Part shown: positions 38,001-48,752 of the stretch, one piece after another
Numbering within the stretch: the stretch's first letter is position 1
Layout: each line of letters opens with the position of its first letter
The notes under the pieces: generated by a model
Told to the model about the DNA's origin: nothing
Database searches by the model: none
Seen by the model: the letters and a program-made list of their open reading frames with translations, nothing else
Assembly: GCA_035578905.1 (NCBI GenBank)
Contig: JAQJVL010000249.1
Span: 420,001 to 484,000 of the forward strand
Reading direction: 5' to 3'
Origin: Stictocephala bisonia
Lineage: Eukaryota > Arthropoda > Insecta > Hemiptera > Membracidae
DNA: 64,000 bases
Translations under genes and position numbers: made by a program

Positions 38001-41000
38001 TGTTTTACCTGCACGCACATTCTAATAATACAATAGTTGTTACGTAACTTACTAGTCATGAAGGTAATTTACGTTATAATGAACTGTGTTTTACCTGCAC
38101 GCACATTCTAATAATACAATAGTTGTTACGTAACTTACTAGTCAAGAAGGTAATTTACGTTATAATGAACTGTGTTTTACCTGCACGCACATTCTAATAA
38201 TACAATAGTTCTTACGTAACTTACTGGTCAAGAAGGTAATTTACGTTATAATGAACTGTGTTTTACCTGCACGCACATTCTAATAATATAATAGTTCTTA
38301 CGTAACTTACTGGTCAAAAAGGTAATTTACTTTGTAATGCATGGTGTTTTACCTGCACGCACATTCTAATAATACAATAGTTCTTACGTAACTTACTGGT
38401 CAAGAAGGTAATTTACTTTGTAATGAATGGTGTTTTACATGCACGCACATTCTAATAATACAATAGTTCTTACGTAACTTACTAGTCATGAAGGTAATTT
38501 TACGTTATAATGAACAGTGTTTTACCTGCACGCACATTCTAATAATACAATAGTTCTTACGTAACTTACTGGTCAAGAAGGTAATTTACTTTGTAATGAA
38601 GGGTGTTTTACCTGCACGCACATTCTAATAATACAATAGTTCTTACGTAACTTACTGGTCAAGAAGGTAATTTACTTTGTAATGAATGGTGTTTTACCTG
38701 CACGCACATTCTAATAATACAATAGTTCTTACGTAACTTACTAGTCATGAAGGTAATTTTACGTTATAATGAACAGTGTTTTACCTGCACGCACATTCTA
38801 ATAATACAATAGTTCTTACGTAACTTACTGGTCAAGAAGGTAATTTACTTTGTAATGAATGGTGTTTTACCTGCACGCACATTCTAATAATACAATAGTT
38901 ATTACGTAAATTACTTGTCATGAAGGTAAGTTTACGTTATAATGAACTGTGTTTTACCTGCACGCACATTCTAATAATACAATAGTTATTACGTAAATTA
39001 CTTGTCATGAAGGTAAGTTTACGATATAATGAACTGTGTTTTACCTGCACACACTTTCTAATAATACAATAGTTATTACGTAAATTACTTGTCATGAAGG
39101 TAAGTTTACGATATAATGAACTGTGTTTTACCTGCACACACATTCTAATAATACAATAGTTATTACGTAACCTACTTGTCATGAAGGTAAGTTTACGTTA
39201 TAATGAACTGTGTTTTACCTGCACACACATTCTAATAATACAATAATTGTTACGTAACTTACTAGTCATGAAGGTAATTTTACGTTATAATGAACTGTGT
39301 TTTACCTGCACGCACATTCTAATAATACAATAGTTATTACGTAAATTACTTGTCATAAAGGTAAGTTTACGATATAATGAACTGTGTTTTACCTGCACAC
39401 ACTTTCTAATAATACAATAGTTATTACGTAAATTACTTGTCATGAAGGTAAGTTTACGATATAATGAACTGTGTTTTACCTGCACACACTTTCTAATAAT
39501 ACAATAGTTATTACGTAAATTACTTGTCATGAAGGTAAGTTTACGTTATAATGAACTGTGTTTTACCTGCACGCACATTCTAATAATACAATAGTTATTA
39601 CGTAAATTACTTGTCATAAAGGTAAGTTTACGATATAATGAACTGTGTTTTACCTGCACACACTTTCTAATAATACAATAGTTATTAAGTAAATTACTTG
39701 TCATGAAGGTAAGTTTACGATATAATGAACTGTGTTTTACCTGCACACACTTTCTAATAATACAATAGTTATTACGTAAATTACTTGTCATGAAGGTAAG
39801 TTTACGATATAATGAACTGTGTTTTACCTGCACACACTTTCTAATAATACAATAGTTATTACGTAACTTACTAGTCATGAAGGTAATTTACTTTGTAATG
39901 AATGGTGTTTTACCTGCACGCACATTCTAATAATACAATAGTTCTTACGTAACTTACTGGTCAAGAAGGTAATTTACTTTGTAATGAATGGTGTTTTACC
40001 TGCACGCACATTCTAATAATACAATAGTTCTTACGTAACTTACTAGTCATGAAGGTAATTTTACGTTATAATGAACAGTGTTTTACCTGCACGCACATTC
40101 TAATAATACAATAGTTCTTACGTAACTTACTGGTCAAGAAGGTAATTTACTTTGTAATAAATGGTGTTTTACCTGAACGCACATTCTAATAATACAATAG
40201 TTATTACGTAAATTACTTGTCATGAAGGTAAGTTTACGTTATAATGAACTGTGTTTTACCTGCACGCACATTCTAATAATACAATAGTTATTACGTAACT
40301 TACTAGTCATGAAGGTAATTTTACGTTATAATGAACTGTGTTTTACCTGCACGCACATTCTAATAATACAATAGGTCTTACGTAACTTACTGGTCAAGAA
40401 GGTAATTTACGTTATAATGAACTGTGTTTTACCTGCACGCACATTCTAATAATACAATAGTTGTTACGTAACTTACTGGTCAAGATGGTAATTTACTTTG
40501 TAATGAATGGTGTTTTACCTGCACGCACATTCTAATAATACAATAGTTGTTACGTAACTTACTGGTCAAGAAGGTAATTTACTTTGTAATGAATGGTGTT
40601 TTACCTGCACGCACATTCTAATAATACAATAGTTCTTACGTAACTTACTGGTCAAGAAGGTAATTTAAGTTATAATGAACTGTGTTTTACCTGCACGCAC
40701 ATTCTAATAATACAATAGTTGTTACGTAACTTACTGGTCAAGAAGGTAATTTACTTTGTAATGAATGGTGTTTTACCTGCACGCACATTCTAATAATACA
40801 ATAGTTGTTACGTAACTTACTAGTCATGAAGGTATTTTTACGTTATAATGAACTGTGTTTTACCTGCACGCACATTCTAATAATACAATAGTTCTTACGT
40901 AACTTACTGGTCAAGAAGGTAATTTACGTTATAATGAACTGTGTTTTATCTGCACGCACATTCTAATAATACAATAGTTGTTACGTAACTTACTGGTCAA

Positions 41001-43770
41001 GATGGTAATTTACGTTATAATGAACTGTGTTTTACCTGCACGCACATTCTAATAATACAATAGTTGTTACGTAACTTACTAGTCATGAAGGTAATTTACG
41101 TTATAATGAACTGTGTTTTACCTGCACGCACATTCTAATAATACAATAGTTGTTACGTAACTTACTAGTCAAGAAGGTAATTTACGTTATAATGAACTGT
41201 GTTTTACCTGCACGCACATTCTAATAATACAATAGTTGTTACGTAACTTACTAGTCATGAAGGTAATTTACGTTATAATGAACTGTGTTTTACCTGCACG
41301 CACATTCTAATAATACAATAGTTGTTACGTAACTTACTGGTCAAGAAGGTAATTTAAGTTATAATGAACTGTGTTTTACCTGCACGCACATTCTAATAAT
41401 ACAATAGATGTTACGTAACTTACTGGTCAAGAAGGTAATTTACTTTGTAATGAATGGTGTTTTACCTGCACGCACATTCTAATAATACAATAGTTGTTAC
41501 GTAACTTACTAGTCATGAAGGTATTTTTACGTTATAATGAACTGTGTTTTACCTGCACGCACATTCTAATAATACAATAGTTCTTACGTAACTTACTGGT
41601 CAAGAAGGTAATTTACGTTATAATGAACTGTGTTTTATCTGCACGCACATTCTAATAATACAATAGTTGTTACGTAACTTACTGGTCAAGAAGGTAATTT
41701 ACGTTATAATGAACTGTGTTTTACCTGCACGCACATTCTAATAATACAATAGTTGTTACGTAACTTACTAGTCATGAAGGTAATTTACGTTATAATGAAC
41801 TGTGTTTTACCTGCACGCACATTCTAATAATACAATAGTTGTTACGTAACTTACTAGTCAAGAAGGTAATTTACGTTATAATGAACTGTGTTTTACCTGC
41901 ACGCACATTCTAATAATACAATAGTTGTTACGTAACTTACTAGTCATGAAGGTAATTTACGTTATAATGAACTGTGTTTTACCTGCACGCACATTCTAAT
42001 AATACAATAGTTGTTACGTAACTTACTACTCAAGAAGGTAATTTACGTTATAATGAACTGTGTTTTACCTGCACGCACATTCTAATAATACAATAGTTCT
42101 TACGTAACTTACTGGTCAAGAAGGTAATTTACGTTATAATGAACTGTGTTTTATCTGCACGCACATTCTAATAATATAATAGTTCTTACGTAACTTACTG
42201 GTCAAAAAGGTAATTTACTTTGTAATGAATGGTGTTTTACCTGCACGCACATTCTAATAATACAATAGTTCTTACGTAACTTACTAGTCATGAAGGTTAT
42301 TTTACGTTATAATGAACAGTGTTTTACCTGCACGTACATTCTAATAATACAATAGTTCTTACGTAACTTACTGGTCAAGAAGGTAATTTACGTTATAATG
42401 AATGGTGTTTTACCTGCACGCACATTCTAATAATACAATAGTTGTTACGTAACTTACTGGTCAAGAAGGTAATTTACTTTGTAATGAATCGTGTTTTACC
42501 TGCACGCACATTCTAATAATACAATAGTTGTTACGTAACATACTAGTCATGATGGTAATTTTACGTTATAATGAACTGTTTTACCTGCACGCACATTCTA
42601 ATAATACAATAGTTCTTACGTAACTTACTGGTCAAGAAGGTAATTTATGTTATAATGAACTGTGTTTTACCTGCACGCACATTCTAATAATACAATAGTT
42701 GTTACGTAACTTACTGGTCAAGAAGGTAATTTACGTTATAATGAACTGTGTTTTACCTGCACGCACATTCTAATAATACAATAGTTGTTACGTAACTTAC
42801 TAGTCATGAAGGTAATTTACGTTATAATGAACTGTGTTTTACCTGCACGCACATTCTAATAATACAATAGTTGTTACGTAACTTACTAGTCAAGAAGGTA
42901 ATTTACGTTATAATGAGCTGTGTTTTACCTGCACGCACATTCTAATAATACAATAGTTGTTACGTAACTTACTAGTCATGAAGGTAATTTACGTTATAAT
43001 GAACAGTGTTTTACCTGCACTCACATTCTAATAATACAATAGTTGTTACGTAACTTACTAGTCAAGAAGGTAATTTACGTTATAATAAACTGTGTTTTAC
43101 CTGCACGCACATTCTAATAATACAATAGTTCTTACGTAACTTACTGGTCAAGAAGGTAATTTACGTTATAATGAACTGTGTTTTACCTGCACGCACATTC
43201 TAATAATATAATAGTTCTTACGTAACTTACTGGTCAAAAAGGTAATTTACTTTGTAATGAATGGTGTTTTACCTGCACGCACATTCTAATAATACAATAG
43301 TTCTTACGTAACTTACTGGTCAAGAAGGTAATTTACTTTGTAATGAATGGTGTTTTACATGCACGCACATTCTAATAATACAATAGTTCTTACGTAACTT
43401 ACTAGTCATGAAGGTAATTTTACGTTATAATGAACAGTGTTTTACCTGCACGCACATTCTAATAATACAATAGTTCTTACGTAACTTACTGGTCAAGAAG
43501 GTAATTTACTTTGTAATGAATGGTGTTTTACCTGCACGCACATTCTAGTAATACAATAGTTCTTACGTAACTTACTGGTCAAGAAGGTAATTTACTTTGT
43601 AATGAATGGTGTTTTACCTGCACGCACATTCTAATAATACAATAGTTGTTACGTAACTTACTAGTCATGAAGGTAATTTTACGTTATAATGAACAGTGTT
43701 TTACCTGCATGCACATTCTAATAATACAATAGTTCTTACGTAACTTACTGGTCAAGAAGGTAATTTACTT
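35081..43770 (+). repeat. 87-bp satellite, left part, ~100 copies
   Basis: The unit is GTTACGTAACTTACTAGTCA, TGAAGGTAAGTTTACGTTAT, AATGAACTGTGTTTTACCTG, then CACGCACATTCTAATAATAC and AATAGTT. Three variants (GGTAAGTTTACG, GGTAATTTTACG, GGTAATTTACG) give 87- or 86-bp units. Between about 36425-37540 and 38880-39880 units are organised as 261-bp trimers. A pair of units with GGTATTTTTACG recurs with an offset of 689 bp (40831 and 41520). A block at 37981-38850 recurs 4920 bp downstream. The 29-codon period yields minus-strand frames (MTSNLRNNYCIIR and so on) that are artefacts. The array is interrupted here by the LINE. Confidence 0.95.
43765..43770 (+). repeat. LINE target site, left copy
   Basis: TTACTT precedes the LINE and recurs at 48747-48752 after its tail. 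Because the tail is (TTA)n, the true duplication could be 3 to 6 bp. The uninterrupted site is visible in the paralogous satellite block at about 38841-38860. Confidence 0.65.
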
Positions 43771-43939
43771 ATTTTCACTTATTTACTTCTCTAGTTCTCT
43801 TGCTCTCCACTAGATAGTGTGAGCAGTACGAATCTTCCCTATTGTAATTTTGTGTTCTGGACTTTATAACTTTCTACAGTTTGCAATCCAAACATCATAA
43901 TATAGCATTTTTTTCTTTTATTTATTCTTTGACATAGAC

Positions 43940-45694
43940 ATGCCTCTTGAAATAGAGCTAACTAAAAACGGTAAACCAAACATTCTCTATAAAAATCACA
44001 AGTATAGAGAAAGTTATGCGATCAAGAGCGGTGAAGTTGTGTGGCGATGTCTTGGCCGAACCTGTGCGGCGACTATTAAAACTGATGCAAATAAAACTAA
44101 ATTAATGGAGGCCAATAATAAACACTCGGGCCCGCATCCAGTAACAATGAGAACTTTGACTTCCCCTCAACAATCTCCTAAGACACACGTTGCGGTTCCC
44201 ACACCGAAGGCGGCCGGTTCACCCGTGGCTGAGAGCGTACCGCCTCCCGCCGCGTATTCGTCCGCGCCCGCGTCGGCTTCCGAAGCTGCGACTGCGACTC
44301 CGCACACCTCACCCTCACCATTTCTGACACCTGACCAGATACCGACCACCAGTTTGACAGAGTCGCTAACCACTTCGACACCTACTGTCCCAGACTTAGC
44401 TGAGGAGAACATTAAATTGAAGGATAGCATCAAGATTTTAGAAAAAAGAGTTGAGGTTATTTTAAATCACTCAATTGAGTCGGACACTCGGCTTCTAGAA
44501 TTTACTAATGAATTATTCCCAGAAAACGATTCTTCAACTGTGAAATTTAATAGAGGTCCCAGTTCCAGGAACTGTGGTGTACAGTGTGGACCACCGACTG
44601 ACTGCTTCCACCCACTGTGTGTACAAAATCAGGAACTCATTACCAGGTTAAAAACCTCAATTGAAGTGCTTGAGGCGGAAGTGAACTACTTAAAATCTAA
44701 TACTGAAAGCCGTAATCTACCGTCAGAAGCGTGCCAAATCTCTTCAAGTGAACCATGGACCTTTGTGGGAAAGAATAACATACCTTTAAATACCCAAAAT
44801 AGGTTTAATTGTCTTTCACATGAAGAAACAAATCCCGAACCTAAAGTAAATAACACAAAACAACCTAAAGGGAAAAGTAAATGGAATAAGTCCCGAAAAA
44901 ACAAAACAAAAAAACAGGTTAATAATAAAACGCTGAGATCAAAATCACCTCATTCCTCAGCCCCTGGTATTTTTACGTTCCCCTCAATATTCATTGAAAG
45001 CGACAGTCACGGCCGAGACTTAACTGGACTGCTGCAGCGCCAAGTTCCTCCTTCCACGAGAGTCTGCGGGGTCTTTAAGGGTGGAGCCAAGCTGCTGGAT
45101 GTCACATCTGGGAGCCCACCACCGACAGGAAGCTGCTGTATAGTAATAGCCGGTACAAATGATGTCGACGCTGGGGAGCAAAACAATATTTATAAACATT
45201 TAGAACAAAAAGTAGTGGAACGACTAAAAACGTCTAGGGTACTTCTATCCACACTTCCCCATCGCCACGACCTTTCCACAAACCATCCTGTGAACAAACA
45301 TGTGACTCTTGTCAACCACTACATACTAGAGTTGTGTGAGCGGTATATAGGCCTACAAATGTTCAACTTTAACCAAATTGGCAGAAGATTCTTTACTCGC
45401 CATGGGCTTCACCTTAACATGAAAGGCAAGGACTTGCTGGCAGTATTACTAAGCAAAGCGGTCGCCAGAGCTAGCAGAGCGGGGAGCATGCCTTCACCAC
45501 ACTCCCCACCACCAACGGCACCAACTACAGCGCCCGCTGCCCAGAAGCCTGCAGATACACCTGTTCCACCCGTGGTCCTCCCCTATGAGACATTCGCTGA
45601 CGCCGTCAAAGCTACACCACCCGCCAACGGGACTCCGTCAAGTTTTAATTACATCGATGAGAACAATTCAGTTTTTTTAGAAATAACTACTTAA
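43940..45694 (+). CDS. LINE ORF1: FLYWCH finger, coiled coil, SGNH esterase
   Basis: This 584-residue protein should bind LINE RNA and form the ribonucleoprotein. Residues 9-67 look like a FLYWCH-type zinc finger: a YKNHKYRE segment, WRC (Cys37), Cys42, then His62 and His66. Residues 70-150 are Ser/Thr/Pro/Ala-rich. Coiled-coil-like heptads lie at about 154-192 and 229-254. Between them is a Cys/His cluster (C212, C216, C222, H224, C227). A Lys-rich basic stretch (308-335) could contact nucleic acid. Residues 348-510 resemble an SGNH hydrolase: DSHGR at 355-359 with Ser356 as likely nucleophile, GTND at 405-408, and HGLHLN with catalytic-type His491. Esterase domains are known in CR1-type ORF1 proteins. 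Joining to an N-terminal FLYWCH finger is less familiar to me. The first ATG in the leader's open frame is used. The last codons contain a frameshift heptamer. Confidence 0.9.
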   Translation: MPLEIELTKNGKPNILYKNHKYRESYAIKSGEVVWRCLGRTCAATIKTDANKTKLMEANNKHSGPHPVTMRTLTSPQQSPKTHVAVPTPKAAGSPVAESVPPPAAYSSAPASASEAATATPHTSPSPFLTPDQIPTTSLTESLTTSTPTVPDLAEENIKLKDSIKILEKRVEVILNHSIESDTRLLEFTNELFPENDSSTVKFNRGPSSRNCGVQCGPPTDCFHPLCVQNQELITRLKTSIEVLEAEVNYLKSNTESRNLPSEACQISSSEPWTFVGKNNIPLNTQNRFNCLSHEETNPEPKVNNTKQPKGKSKWNKSRKNKTKKQVNNKTLRSKSPHSSAPGIFTFPSIFIESDSHGRDLTGLLQRQVPPSTRVCGVFKGGAKLLDVTSGSPPPTGSCCIVIAGTNDVDAGEQNNIYKHLEQKVVERLKTSRVLLSTLPHRHDLSTNHPVNKHVTLVNHYILELCERYIGLQMFNFNQIGRRFFTRHGLHLNMKGKDLLAVLLSKAVARASRAGSMPSPHSPPPTAPTTAPAAQKPADTPVPPVVLPYETFADAVKATPPANGTPSSFNYIDENNSVFLEITT

Positions 45695-45744
45695 TCTGTA
45701 AAAGCACCAGCCAGACGACAAACAAAATTAGCCACTTAAAAATC
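45661..45744 (+). promoter_or_regulatory. Candidate -1 ribosomal frameshift site
   Basis: Within the ORF1 codons GTT TTT TTA (45671-45679) lies the heptamer T TTT TTA (45673-45679), phased exactly as X XXY YYZ in the ORF1 frame. The -1 frame is open only from 45661 (after TGA 45658-45660) and continues without a stop into ORF2, so the two frames overlap by just 34 nt. Slippage would add 22 codons before the ORF2 ATG, ending in HLKI. That is the usual start of the endonuclease's first strand. No obvious downstream stem-loop or pseudoknot was found by eye. Reinitiation after the ORF1 stop is the alternative. Confidence 0.5.
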
Positions 45745-48549
45745 ATGCACCAAAACATACAGGTCGCCACAAACAAATCTTTAGAGCTAAAAATAGTTTG
45801 TGAAGAACTCAAGCCCGATGTTTTAGTTTTGTCAGAATTTGGTTTCAATGAATCAAATGTGGCTTTTTCAAAAATTAAAAATTACAATCTGGGATGTTAT
45901 TTTATTCGGCCTAACACTAAGTGGGGGGGCGTCGCTCTTTTTTTGAAAGACAATATTAAATACGAATCTTTGTCAATTAATTTATCAATTGAAATGGATT
46001 TTGAAATCGCGGGTGTTAAAACGCTTACACCAAGTGGTGAATCGCTTTTTATTTATGGCTTGTACCGCTCCCCTGTCGGTAAAGAAAATATTTTTTTTGA
46101 AAAACTAGAACAATTTTTGCATTATGTCACCGCTAAAAAACAGAAGTTTTTGCTAGCGGGCGACTTCAATATCAATGTTTTGGACTCCCAAGATAACAAA
46201 ACTAAATCTTTTCGGGAAATTTTAAAGGGGTTCAATTTAAAGTGGTCCGTGAACACGCCCACCAGGGTGACACAAAATTCGCATACAGCCATCGACAACG
46301 TTGTTTCCAACATCCACGATTTGCCAGTCTCAGTCGTATCCACCGCCATTTCGGACCATTATGCTCAGATCGCCATTGTCAAAGGTCGGACACCACTTCA
46401 TCTCCAGTGCACCGTCAATTCAAAAAGGGACACTAGGCCCGAAAATGTTTTCCTTCTAAACAATAAACTTCTAAATGAAAGTTGGGACTGCCTGACAGAA
46501 ATAAAATGCGCAGACAATTTTTTCGACTCTTTAAATAACTGTTTGAATTTTCATCTCGATTCCTTTTGCCCCTTCAAAACACCAAAACCGAACCGAAGGT
46601 TCAATCAAAACACCTGGATCACTAAAGGAATTTTAGTGTCTAGGGAAAATTTAAAAAAATATTGGCGACAGCTGCAATTAACTTTCAATCCTGAATTTAA
46701 ACTCTTTTACAACTCATATAAAAAGATCTACAGAAAAGTCTTGAAAGCTGCAAAAAGCTATGAAATAAATAAGCAATTAAAAAACGCAGAAAATTTCTCT
46801 AAACAAGCATGGTCTGTCATCAACAGCACCAAGGTGTCCGATCAGAAAGCACAAGTAACTGAACTGGAGGTGGAGGGAAATATTGTCCGGGAGCCTCTGG
46901 AGGTAGCGAATGCCTTCAATAATTTTTTCGCAAATGCTGGCGACACCGGCCTCACACTCGCACCTCTAGCTGCATCTGGGCAGTTAAATCCGGCCGAATC
47001 GATGTTTCTCACCGAGGTTACTGAGCGGGAGGTGTCGGGGGTGATTTGCGATCTGAAGGCAAAAAAATCGGCTGATATCAACGGCATGTCGACAAGGCTT
47101 CTGAAAAACTGCCAAAATGGCATCGTGGGCCCCCTTACTCAATCAATTAATCTTTCATTCAAAACAGGCATCTTTCCAAATTCTCTCAAGGTTGCAAAAG
47201 TGATTCCTATCTTCAAAAAGGGAGATTCACGACAACCAAACAATTATAGGCCTATCTCCATCCTGCCGGTGCTAAGCAAAGTTTTTGAAAAACTTTTCAT
47301 GCGCAGGATGCTAAATTTCTTTGAAGGACTCAAAATGTTGTCAATTAACCAGTTTGGTTTTCAGAAAGGTAAATCAACTGTCGACGCAATCATCCACTTA
47401 GTGGAAATGATTGTGAGCGACCAGGATATCCACAATACGACATTAAGTGTCTTCCTTGATTTATCTAAGGCTTTTGATTGTGTGGAACACAATATCCTCC
47501 TTGACAGACTGTGGAATTCTGGAGTTCGTGGCTTGCCACACAGTTGGTTGAGGTCGTATCTCTCCGGAAGGTCACAACACGTTCAAGTCAATGGAGTGAT
47601 TTCACATACAGCCAAATTGAGATATGGAGTCCCTCAGGGATCGATTCTCGGCCCCCTCTTATTCTTGGTGTATGTGAATGATTTGAATTCTTTCATTCGA
47701 AATGGGCAAATTGTCCAGTACGCGGACGACACGACTCTCTGTTTCAGTTCAAACAAAATTGAGCAAATTGAAATTTCTTCTTTTGAAGGAATAAATTCTT
47801 GCATTCAATACTTTGAAAACAAAAACCTCAAAGTAAATCCTTCAAAATCAAACTGCATGATTTTCGGAGGCAGCACCGCTCTGAATTCATACCTCCCGAC
47901 TGCAATGATAGATGATACTACCATTGAAGAAGTCGATCACGTTAAATTCCTCGGAATGCTCGTTGATGATGAGCTGACGTGGAATGATCATGTCGACAGT
48001 GTCTGTAAAAAAGTCTCATCAGGAATCTACCTGCTCAGAAGACTTTCAGAGCACTGTCCTAAGGAGTTATTGCTTATGGCTTATTACGGTCTGATTCAAT
48101 GTCACTTGCAATATGGTATTGCTCTGTGGGGGGGTTGCTCACAGAAAAATCTCAAACGTATCTTCGTCCTTCAGAAAAAAGCCATACGAATAATAGCAAA
48201 ACTCAGATTTAGAGAGTCGTGCCGAGATGCATTCCGGGAACTTGGTCTGCTGACACTGGCTGAGCTGTACATTCTGGAAACTGCACTCTTTTGCAAGTTC
48301 AAGAGCCACCCAATTCAGGGTAGGGATGTTCACAGTTACAACACAAGATCCAGAAGTGTGTACAGAGCAGCGCAGCACAGATTGGCAAAAATGGCTCGCC
48401 TACCCTCCCAGATGGGAGTTTCCATTCTGAACAAGGTCCCGGAAGGTATTCGATTCGAAAATTGTGAACCAAAATTTAAATCAAAATTAAGACGCTTTTT
48501 AGTGTCGAACGTGTTCTACTCGGTGGACGAGTTCATGGACAACATATAG
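45745..48549 (+). CDS. LINE ORF2: APE endonuclease and reverse transcriptase
   Basis: From the ATG this is a 934-residue enzyme for target-primed reverse transcription. The endonuclease (residues 1-210) has Asn4 in HQNIQ, Glu31 in LSE, GGVALFL (61-67), YRSP (107-110), GDFN with Asp140 and Asn142, and SDH (203-205). All are expected of APE-type nucleases. A linker follows. The RT (about 480-750) has IPIFKKGD, YRPISIL, NQFGFQKGKST, motif A FLDLSKAFD (570-578), GVPQGSILGPLLF, the catalytic YADD (659-662) and VKFLG. The C-terminal region carries YGIALWGG, QKKAIR and YNTR but no zinc knuckle that I can see. The start is uncertain: ATG 45745 removes the LKI that normally begins the nuclease fold. 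Entry by -1 frameshift from ORF1, or an upstream non-AUG start, is therefore plausible. No stop or missing catalytic residue is seen. Confidence 0.95.
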   Translation: MHQNIQVATNKSLELKIVCEELKPDVLVLSEFGFNESNVAFSKIKNYNLGCYFIRPNTKWGGVALFLKDNIKYESLSINLSIEMDFEIAGVKTLTPSGESLFIYGLYRSPVGKENIFFEKLEQFLHYVTAKKQKFLLAGDFNINVLDSQDNKTKSFREILKGFNLKWSVNTPTRVTQNSHTAIDNVVSNIHDLPVSVVSTAISDHYAQIAIVKGRTPLHLQCTVNSKRDTRPENVFLLNNKLLNESWDCLTEIKCADNFFDSLNNCLNFHLDSFCPFKTPKPNRRFNQNTWITKGILVSRENLKKYWRQLQLTFNPEFKLFYNSYKKIYRKVLKAAKSYEINKQLKNAENFSKQAWSVINSTKVSDQKAQVTELEVEGNIVREPLEVANAFNNFFANAGDTGLTLAPLAASGQLNPAESMFLTEVTEREVSGVICDLKAKKSADINGMSTRLLKNCQNGIVGPLTQSINLSFKTGIFPNSLKVAKVIPIFKKGDSRQPNNYRPISILPVLSKVFEKLFMRRMLNFFEGLKMLSINQFGFQKGKSTVDAIIHLVEMIVSDQDIHNTTLSVFLDLSKAFDCVEHNILLDRLWNSGVRGLPHSWLRSYLSGRSQHVQVNGVISHTAKLRYGVPQGSILGPLLFLVYVNDLNSFIRNGQIVQYADDTTLCFSSNKIEQIEISSFEGINSCIQYFENKNLKVNPSKSNCMIFGGSTALNSYLPTAMIDDTTIEEVDHVKFLGMLVDDELTWNDHVDSVCKKVSSGIYLLRRLSEHCPKELLLMAYYGLIQCHLQYGIALWGGCSQKNLKRIFVLQKKAIRIIAKLRFRESCRDAFRELGLLTLAELYILETALFCKFKSHPIQGRDVHSYNTRSRSVYRAAQHRLAKMARLPSQMGVSILNKVPEGIRFENCEPKFKSKLRRFLVSNVFYSVDEFMDNI

Positions 48550-48714
48550 GGGGTATCATCGGCTTGAGATCAAATTTATTTTTGAGATCAAATTTATTTT
48601 CGCGATTACAAATCCTGTTGTATGGCTGAAGTGTCCACAACACAATGTTTTTTTCTGTCTTATTTTGTACATCCTTTTGACGCATGCTATGCAATATTTG
48701 TATTGTCCTACAGC

Positions 48715-48720
48715 AATAAA
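48715..48720 (+). promoter_or_regulatory. LINE polyadenylation signal
   Basis: AATAAA lies 166 nt after the ORF2 stop and just ahead of the (TTA)n tail that ends the element. Confidence 0.6.
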
Positions 48721-48723
48721 GAA

Positions 48724-48749
48724 GTTTATTATTATTATTATTATTATTA
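48724..48749 (+). repeat. (TTA)n microsatellite tail of the LINE
   Basis: About eight TTA units end the element and merge with the target duplication TTACTT (48747-48752). Short simple-repeat tails in place of poly(A) are common in CR1-like LINEs. Confidence 0.85.
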
Positions 48750-48752
48750 CTT

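Larger units (their letters stand above)
43771..48746 (+). mobile_element. Near-complete LINE (CR1-like/jockey-like group)
   Basis: The element is about 5 kb with a 169-bp leader, ORF1, ORF2, a 3' UTR of about 180 bp containing AATAAA at 48715-48720, and a (TTA)n tail. Both ORFs are free of stops and key residues are present, so this is a young and possibly mobile copy. An SGNH esterase in ORF1, an APE-type endonuclease and a short simple-repeat tail in place of poly(A) fit the CR1/L2/Daphne-like assemblage. I cannot name the exact clade without a tree. It interrupts an 87-bp satellite unit cleanly, in the same orientation as the array is written. Confidence 0.93.
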
